This document shows positions 58,502-64,000 of a DNA stretch of 64,000 nucleotides, piece after piece. Below the pieces are notes generated by a model. The model made no database searches. It was not told the origin of the DNA and saw only the letters and a list, made by a program, of their open reading frames with translations. Positions within the stretch are counted from its first letter, which is position 1; each line of letters starts with the position of its first letter. The position numbers were made by a program, and so were the translations under genes. Location of the stretch: contig NZ_FMTS01000001.1 of NCBI RefSeq assembly GCF_900100255.1, forward strand, positions 1,407,760-1,471,759, in the 5' to 3' direction. The stretch comes from Asticcacaulis taihuensis (GTDB taxonomy: Bacteria; Pseudomonadota; Alphaproteobacteria; Caulobacterales; Caulobacteraceae).

Positions 58502-58547
58502 GTCTTGTCCCGGCACGCCTGCCTGCCGCGGGCGTGCCGGGCCTATC

Positions 58548-61190
58548 TTACGACAGATCGACGGCTATCGCCTGGCCGTGATACGCAATCAGGCGACCTT
58601 CAGATAGAGCCGCGAGTGTATTCCCGCCCCCGGCAAGGCGGATGTTGAACTGCCGCGCGGCCGGCATCCCCTTGAATTGCCCCTGACGGGCACCAATCCT
58701 TAAGCGCTGCCGAGTATTATCCCATGAGATGTCAATGCGGCTGCAGGCCTTCTGCTCGTATGCGTAGGTCAGGCCGTCATCTTCATACAGCGTAAAAGCG
58801 CCATCCTGCCCGGGACAGACCAGCAGATCGAGCGTCTCGCGCCTGATATCCGCTGTAGATTGAATCACAGAGCCGAGCGGTATGATCGCGCCGGCTTTCA
58901 AATGCAGGGGCAGTTGAGACAGCGGCGCATCAACCTCATGCGACCTCCCCCCCTCGCGTTTTTCACCGCTCCACGCATCGACCCAGCCTCCGGCGCTTTG
59001 GGGCAGATAAACCTCCCAGCGCGCCACATCAGGCTTCAGAACCGGGGCCACGTGCAGGGCCGAACCGAACATATAGGTATGCGTCTCATCGAGCGCCTTC
59101 GGGTCATGGCCGAAATCGAAAACCAGCGGCCGGATGATCGGCAGCCCCTTGCGGTTACTTTCGGCCGCCAGACTGTAGGTATAGGGCAGGAGCCGATAGC
59201 GCAGTTCCAGGAATTTTCTTGATATGGCTTCAACCGTTTCGCCATACCGCCAGAACTCCGTATCGGTCATGTAACCATGGACCCGCAGCAGGGGCAGGAA
59301 GGTGGCGTACTGGAACCAGCGGATAAACCGCTCATGATAGGCCGGATCGGTATATTGACCGTCGCCGGGCCGGAAGAAGCCGCCCGCGTCCACCGTCCAG
59401 TATGGATACCCGGCCGCCGCCATGTTGAGACCGGCCGGAATCTGCCGCTTCAGTGTCTCCCAGTCGTTGCCAATGTCGCCTGACCAGGTGGCGGCGGCGA
59501 AACGCTGCTGACCGATGAAGGCCGAGCGTGTCAATACCATCACCCGGCGCTGCGGATAATCGCGTCTCTGACCTTCATAAACCGTTCGCGCCACCTGAAT
59601 CGGATAGATGAGCCGCACCCCTTCCCCCGCACCAGCGGCCGTATCGCGGCCATCGAGATCGTCATTTTCCGGCTCCGTGGCGTCCTGCCACCAGGCGTCT
59701 ATGCCCAGGGCGGCCAATCGCTGGCTTTGGTTCTGCCAATAGAAGGCGGCTGCCTTCGGATTGAAGAAATCGACCCAGTCCGTATCCGGAATATAGTAAC
59801 CTCTCTGCGCGAACGCCTTGCCCAGTTCGGTGTCACGCGAAATCTTCGACCAGACGGACAGCATAAAGCGCATGTTCAAGGCGTGAAGATCACGAACCAG
59901 TTCGGCGGGATCGGGATAATTCGCCTCGTCGAATTGCATGGCGTTCCAGCCATGTTTGCCCCAGTATTGCCAGTCCTGAACCATGACATCGACCGGGAGC
60001 TTTCTTTTCCGGAATTCCGCCGCGGTTGCCAATATCTCCTTGGAGGAATGAAACCGTTCCCTGCAATGGATATAGCCATAGGCCCACACCGGCATCATCG
60101 GAGTGCCCCCCGTCAGATCGCGATAGCCAGCCATGACCTCTGGGGCCGTGGGGCCGGCTATCACCACATAATCAATCGCTTCGGCGACCGGCGATTGCCA
60201 CAGGGTCTGGTCGGTGACGGCGTCAAAGCGGATCGAGGGTGCATCGGTCTCGTTAGCGACCACACGGATCTCGTGTGATCCCGCTGATAGCTCGGTAATG
60301 AAGCTGGTCGTTGGCGGCAGCCAGAGATTACTGAAATCGCTGCAGGCGACACCATCGATCTCGACATAATGGCGCGACGCCATCTTGCGGCCGATATCGA
60401 GCTGAAAGGCGAATGGCCCGGCCTTTTCGATATCGAAACGGCCCGTATAGGTGGCCATGCGGCGCGTCACCTGGGCATTGCCGCCTGTTGTCGTGACATT
60501 GGCCTTTTCCGCCTGGCCGTCAATCTGCGACCGTTCAAGCGTGACGGCCCTGTCCGGCCGGTTATATTCGCTCAGGCCGGTATTGTGCCACAGCAGTCCA
60601 TATCCCTTGCTGGACAGGACAAACGGCAGGCTGATCTGGGTATTCACCTGGGTCAGCCGCCTGGGAAGCCCCCGGATATTCAGGTGTCCGTCCTGGAAAC
60701 AGCCCGTGCCATAAAGCCGCTCATCCTCCGGCGAAAGAAAGGCCTGAGATACTGCAAGCGTGGACCGCCCCCTGACCTGAGCCGCCGTGATACGCCTTTT
60801 CCCCGGCGCTTCACTCAAAAGCAGGTTCCCGGACGCATCATGAAAACTCAGGGTTTCGCTGGCATTATCCCAGTCACAGCGGATATGCGCCAGGGCTATA
60901 CGGTGTCCTTGTGCCGTTCTTGTCAGCCGGGGTTGTGCCGGCTGCACCTGCGGCAAGAGTATGGCGCTTTCCGGCGGTCTCAGACTGGCGGCGGGGACAA
61001 AGCGCACCCGCACGGCCCGGTCGGACAAGGCGAAAACTTCGAGCGTTCCGTCGGCTACAGGGGCTGTAAAATCCGGTATCGTCTTTGATCGGGCCAGCGC
61101 CCGGCCGCATGAGATACCCGAGGCCGCCGTGGCCGCGCCCGCGAGCAAAAGATGTCTGCGATTAACGGCGAAATTTTTCGTTGAACCCAT
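58548..61190 (-). CDS. GH31 alpha-xylosidase with PA14 domain
   Basis: The 880-residue enzyme has a twin-arginine-like signal (NRRHLLLAGAATAASG). The N-terminal beta domain is interrupted by a PA14 domain (about 240-345: YTGRFDIEKAGPFAFQLDIG). In the (beta/alpha)8 barrel, the nucleophile Asp is in IDAWWQDATEPENDD, the acid/base Asp in TWSGDIGNDWETL, and MVQDWQYWGKHGWNAMQFD lies at the active-site mouth. Architecture matches the PA14-bearing Cellvibrio xyloglucan alpha-xylosidase Xyl31A, so release of xylose from xyloglucan oligosaccharides is the best guess; alpha-glucosidase is the alternative. AGGGA precedes the ATG. Confidence 0.9.
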   Translation of the reverse strand: MGSTKNFAVNRRHLLLAGAATAASGISCGRALARSKTIPDFTAPVADGTLEVFALSDRAVRVRFVPAASLRPPESAILLPQVQPAQPRLTRTAQGHRIALAHIRCDWDNASETLSFHDASGNLLLSEAPGKRRITAAQVRGRSTLAVSQAFLSPEDERLYGTGCFQDGHLNIRGLPRRLTQVNTQISLPFVLSSKGYGLLWHNTGLSEYNRPDRAVTLERSQIDGQAEKANVTTTGGNAQVTRRMATYTGRFDIEKAGPFAFQLDIGRKMASRHYVEIDGVACSDFSNLWLPPTTSFITELSAGSHEIRVVANETDAPSIRFDAVTDQTLWQSPVAEAIDYVVIAGPTAPEVMAGYRDLTGGTPMMPVWAYGYIHCRERFHSSKEILATAAEFRKRKLPVDVMVQDWQYWGKHGWNAMQFDEANYPDPAELVRDLHALNMRFMLSVWSKISRDTELGKAFAQRGYYIPDTDWVDFFNPKAAAFYWQNQSQRLAALGIDAWWQDATEPENDDLDGRDTAAGAGEGVRLIYPIQVARTVYEGQRRDYPQRRVMVLTRSAFIGQQRFAAATWSGDIGNDWETLKRQIPAGLNMAAAGYPYWTVDAGGFFRPGDGQYTDPAYHERFIRWFQYATFLPLLRVHGYMTDTEFWRYGETVEAISRKFLELRYRLLPYTYSLAAESNRKGLPIIRPLVFDFGHDPKALDETHTYMFGSALHVAPVLKPDVARWEVYLPQSAGGWVDAWSGEKREGGRSHEVDAPLSQLPLHLKAGAIIPLGSVIQSTADIRRETLDLLVCPGQDGAFTLYEDDGLTYAYEQKACSRIDISWDNTRQRLRIGARQGQFKGMPAARQFNIRLAGGGNTLAALSEGRLIAYHGQAIAVDLS

Positions 61191-61501
61191 GCGATTATCC
61201 CTGTTTTTTCGGCGCTAAACCTGGCTCCGCTTTTTTATTTGAGCGGTCAAAGCACAATATGGCAACAGGTACCAAATATGAAAGCTTATTTATATCTGAC
61301 CCGCAACACTGCCGGAAAAAGACGCCCGCGATGATGCGCCTCGCGCAAATGCGCCTTTACAAATATAAAATGTCTGAGTTAATTTGATACCGCTTTATCC
61401 GTGCCCCCGACCAGGCAGAGACCTTTGGTCGCGTCGCCGCATTAAAACGCAGACTTACCAAAATAACAGGCCCGAACAGGGCGAATGAAAAGGGAGACCC
61501 C
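61191..61501. promoter_or_regulatory. Divergent region between GH31 and the CE1-like gene
   Basis: No gene in 311 bases. A degenerate relative of the LacI-type operator (TGATACCGCTTTAT, 9 of 14) lies near 61385. Divergent promoters are expected; nothing else is recognised. Confidence 0.4.
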
Positions 61502-62578
61502 ATGCTATCCAGGACATTACGGCACCTGCTCGCCACAACCGCAACCTCATTATGTTTGGTCATGCCCGCCTTGGCCCAGCAACCGTCGCCTCCTCCCACC
61601 GTCGTGCCCCCGGTCGTGGCCGGCGCCCCCAAGGTGATTGTTGAGAAGATAAAAGTTCACAGCGCTGCTCTGGAAGGCAATCTGGAGGGAGAATCGCCGG
61701 ACCGCGATGTCATCGTTTATTTGCCGCCCGACTATAACAGCCATCCTCAAAAGCGATATCCGGTCGTTTATGCCCTCCACGGCTATTCGATCAGCAATGA
61801 AATGTGGACGAATGAAATCAAGACGCCCCAGACGATCGAGGGCGCTTTTGCCAATGGCGCGAAAGACATGATTGTCGTATTGCCTAACTCGCGCACGGTT
61901 CACAATGGCTCGATGTATTCGAACTCGGCGACCACAGGCAATTTTGAAGGCTTCATCGCCCATGACCTGGTCGCCTATATTGATGCCCATTACCGCACCA
62001 TACCGAACCGTACCAGCCGCGGCCTTGCCGGACACTCGATGGGCGGATACGGCACGACGCGCATCGGCATGAAATATCCAGAGGTCTTCGGCGCGCTCTA
62101 TATCATGAGCCCCTGCTGCATGTCGGCGCGCGGTGCCCCACCTGCCGAAGCGCTGAAAGCCATCGAAGCCGTCAAATCCCTGGATGAGGCCAGCAAGCTG
62201 GGTTGGGGCGAACGCGCGACCCTGGCCTCGGCGGCAGCGTGGTCACCGAATCCGAAGAACCCGCCACTCTATCTGGATTTGCCGGTGAAAGACGGGCAGC
62301 CGCAGCCGGACGTTATCGCCAAATGGGCCGCCAATGCCCCGCTCGCCATGATAGATCAATATATCTCAAACCTGCGGCAATACCGCGCCATTGCGATGGA
62401 TGTCGGCGACCAGGACGGCCTGAAAACCGACACGGTCAAACTGCATGAAACGCTCGAAAGCTATGGCATTGCCAATGATCTGGAGGTCTATAGCGGCAAC
62501 CACGTCAGTAATGTGGCCGACCGCTTCCAGAATCACCTGATGCCCTTCTTCAGCAAAAACCTGTCTTTCGGGCAGTAG
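61502..62578 (+). CDS. CE1/esterase-D-like secreted esterase
   Basis: A 358-residue alpha/beta hydrolase with a signal peptide (LLATTATSLCLVMPALAQ) and a Pro-rich linker. Motifs: RDVIVYLPPDYNS, YALHGYSISNEMW (oxyanion), the nucleophile Ser in GLAGHSMGGYGTTRIGMKYP and a C-terminal His in YSGNHVSNVADRF. The family includes feruloyl and acetyl-xylan esterases and esterase D. Among glycosidases it probably removes feruloyl or acetyl groups; the substrate is inferred. Confidence 0.85.
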   Translation: MLSRTLRHLLATTATSLCLVMPALAQQPSPPPTVVPPVVAGAPKVIVEKIKVHSAALEGNLEGESPDRDVIVYLPPDYNSHPQKRYPVVYALHGYSISNEMWTNEIKTPQTIEGAFANGAKDMIVVLPNSRTVHNGSMYSNSATTGNFEGFIAHDLVAYIDAHYRTIPNRTSRGLAGHSMGGYGTTRIGMKYPEVFGALYIMSPCCMSARGAPPAEALKAIEAVKSLDEASKLGWGERATLASAAAWSPNPKNPPLYLDLPVKDGQPQPDVIAKWAANAPLAMIDQYISNLRQYRAIAMDVGDQDGLKTDTVKLHETLESYGIANDLEVYSGNHVSNVADRFQNHLMPFFSKNLSFGQ

Positions 62579-62654
62579 GGCCGGGATTTCCGGCTAATCA
62601 CTCCGTTCCGAGGTGAAGACACAAGACATGGTGTCTTCACCTCGGATATCGGTC

Positions 62655-64000
62655 CTACCTTGCCGGATTATTCGCGGCGAGGAAATCAACCACGGCCTGC
62701 GCGGTTTGCAGGCGGCAGGCTTCGGTGGCGAGGTCGTGGCCGCAGTCGGGCAGTTCGGTATAGCTGGCAGTCTTGCCGGCCTTTTGCAGGCGATCGCGCA
62801 GAGACCGGCTCTGGTCGGCGGGCACGGCCTTGTCGTAGTGACTGGCGACCAGCAAAACCGGCGCTTTGACCGAGGGCGCCGATATGGCCGCCGGTGTCTG
62901 GCTGCCGTAATAGCCCTGCACCAGCGCCGGTGAACGGGCATCAGCCATGAAGGCCCGCTGCGCTTGCGGATCGGCCCTGAGCGCGGCAATTTCGTCAGCC
63001 ACGGCGTTCTGTTTCGCCGTCTTCAGATAGTCCGCCGGGTCGGAGATGCCGTTGATGGCGATGGCGCAGCGATAGGGCCCGCCTTCTGCACCCTTGAGCG
63101 CCGCATAGCCGCCATAGCCCTCACCGGCGATGCAGACCCGCTTCGGATCGATTATCCCCTGGGCCGCCAGATAGCGCACGCCATCAGCCATGTCGCTCAA
63201 GCTGCGCCCGGCCCACTGGCCCTTGCCGGCTGCGGTCAGTGCCGCACCATAGCCCTCCGAGCCGCGGTAATTGGGTTGCAGCACCACATAACCGCGCGAC
63301 GCCAATACCTGGGCCAGCCAGTTGAAACCGCGTCCGTCGTGCCACAGTGGGCCATCATGCGGCAGCACGACCAGCGCCCGGTGCTTCGCTTCGCCCTGCG
63401 GCGGCAGGGTCAGTTGCGCCGATATCGCCAGACCGTCGGCGGCGGTGTAGCGGACCTGCCGCTGCGACGCCACCCATTCGGCCGGCACCGACGGATACTG
63501 GCTGCCGATATCGACGCGCTTGCCGGTGGCGAAGTCATAATAGTGCCACGAGCCGGGATCGTCACCGCCCTGGGCGAACAGGATCATCTGCGCCGGATCG
63601 CGGCCCATGGCAGCGACACGCACGGACTGGCCCGGCGCCGTATCGAGCGCGTGCCGGTAGATATCCGCCAGGTCAGGATCGAAGAAGGTGTAGGTGGTGA
63701 TCTCGCCATCATGGGCAAAGCCGGACAGGGCGCCGCTCTCCGGATTGAAGATCGGCCGGTCCTGCGCGGCGTCTTCGTCGAGCGGCGCCGACAGCTTGCC
63801 ATCGGCCGCCAGTTCGTAATAGCGGAAGCGGCGCGGGCCGTCCGCGCCGGGATCGGCGGCATCGAGGATCAGCAGGGACTGGCCGTCGCGCCCCAGACCG
63901 GCCAGAAACGGCGCGAAGGTATGCGCCTTGGCGTCGATCTTGCGCGTCAGGATCGGCGTCCATTTGCCGTCCTTGCGCATCTCGATGCGGAAGGTTTCAT
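62655..64000 (-). CDS. S9-family peptidase-like protein, partial, lacking the nucleophile Ser
   Basis: The gene runs off the window at its 5' end; the last 448 codons are present. A beta-propeller part is followed by the alpha/beta-hydrolase domain (VVLPHDGPLWHDGRGFNWLA, VVLQPNYRGSEGYG). Where prolyl oligopeptidases have G-x-S-Y-G-G, this protein has CIAGEGYGGYAAL: the nucleophile Ser is Gly (codon GGC at 63117-63119). The catalytic Asp (ASHYDKAVPADQS) and His (LPDCGHDLA) positions remain. It is probably a non-peptidase or pseudoenzyme unless the read is in error. Confidence 0.85.
   Translation of the reverse strand, partial: ETFRIEMRKDGKWTPILTRKIDAKAHTFAPFLAGLGRDGQSLLILDAADPGADGPRRFRYYELAADGKLSAPLDEDAAQDRPIFNPESGALSGFAHDGEITTYTFFDPDLADIYRHALDTAPGQSVRVAAMGRDPAQMILFAQGGDDPGSWHYYDFATGKRVDIGSQYPSVPAEWVASQRQVRYTAADGLAISAQLTLPPQGEAKHRALVVLPHDGPLWHDGRGFNWLAQVLASRGYVVLQPNYRGSEGYGAALTAAGKGQWAGRSLSDMADGVRYLAAQGIIDPKRVCIAGEGYGGYAALKGAEGGPYRCAIAINGISDPADYLKTAKQNAVADEIAALRADPQAQRAFMADARSPALVQGYYGSQTPAAISAPSVKAPVLLVASHYDKAVPADQSRSLRDRLQKAGKTASYTELPDCGHDLATEACRLQTAQAVVDFLAANNPAR

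Noticed and set aside
42298..62578. TonB-dependent receptor or endo-glucanase in the hemicellulose cluster
   Set aside because: I looked for plug/barrel and GH5/GH16/GH74-type motifs in all long frames and found none; the cluster may continue outside the window.

Overview
The window looks like a chromosomal segment of a free-living, polysaccharide-degrading alphaproteobacterium of the Caulobacteraceae, most likely Asticcacaulis or a close relative. The reasons are an FtsZ that matches the Caulobacter protein almost word for word at its N terminus and ends in the same [13 protein letters not shown] peptide, a ZauP-ZapA pair, perfect CtrA-type boxes (TTAA-N7-TTAA), alphaproteobacterial LexA boxes (GAAC-N7-GAAC) and palindromic intergenic repeats of alphaproteobacterial style. 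The genus is an inference. I see no phage, insertion sequence, CRISPR array, rRNA or tRNA.

Layout. 0-5 kb: a histone-H1-like Lys/Ala protein, prmA, a small secreted carbohydrate-binding-like protein and an aminopeptidase P, separated by three palindromic intergenic repeats. 4.8-14.2 kb, minus strand: ligA with two small downstream genes, a small membrane protein, recN, bamD, lpxC, ftsZ, zapA and zauP. This is the distal end of a division/cell-wall cluster, but zapA sits where ftsA would be expected. 14.4-24.3 kb: tkt, two EF-hand proteins divergent from an OmpR-type two-component system, then gap, a small membrane protein, pgk and fba (central carbon metabolism). 24.5-28.1 kb: a myo-inositol oxygenase divergent from a 39-residue membrane peptide, a GRP-family sugar permease and a LacI-family repressor, a likely inositol or uronate locus. 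28.2-42 kb: a methyltransferase, a coupled queD-folB-dinB set, small membrane and lipoprotein genes, uvrB, a SleB-type cell-wall hydrolase, a chemoreceptor, two tandem paralogous secreted proteins, an aspartic protease and dusA.

42.3-64 kb is an exo-acting hemicellulose depolymerisation cluster: GH51, GH3 with PA14, a zinc alcohol dehydrogenase, GH43, GH95, a sialate-O-acetylesterase-type esterase, a second GH51, an acetyl-esterase-like hydrolase, GH31 with PA14, a CE1-like esterase and the C-terminal part of an S9 peptidase-like protein. The enzyme set fits the side chains of fucosylated, acetylated and arabinosylated xyloglucan or arabinoxylan. No TonB-dependent receptor or endo-glucanase lies in the window.

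Regulation visible in the sequence: one LacI-type operator sequence, TGATARCGYTACCA, occurs upstream of gap, the GH3 gene and the acetyl-esterase-like gene, which suggests that sugar release and glycolysis share a repressor. LexA boxes precede recN and straddle the uvrB start codon. CtrA-like boxes lie near ftsZ/lpxC, the SleB gene and the first tandem secreted paralog.

Less ordinary points: a predicted catalytically dead S9 peptidase (Gly in place of the nucleophile Ser), a 59-codon ORF plus a 20-bp hairpin ahead of the second GH51 gene, a composite palindromic repeat between GH51 and GH3, and several genes under 75 residues with good ribosome binding sites.
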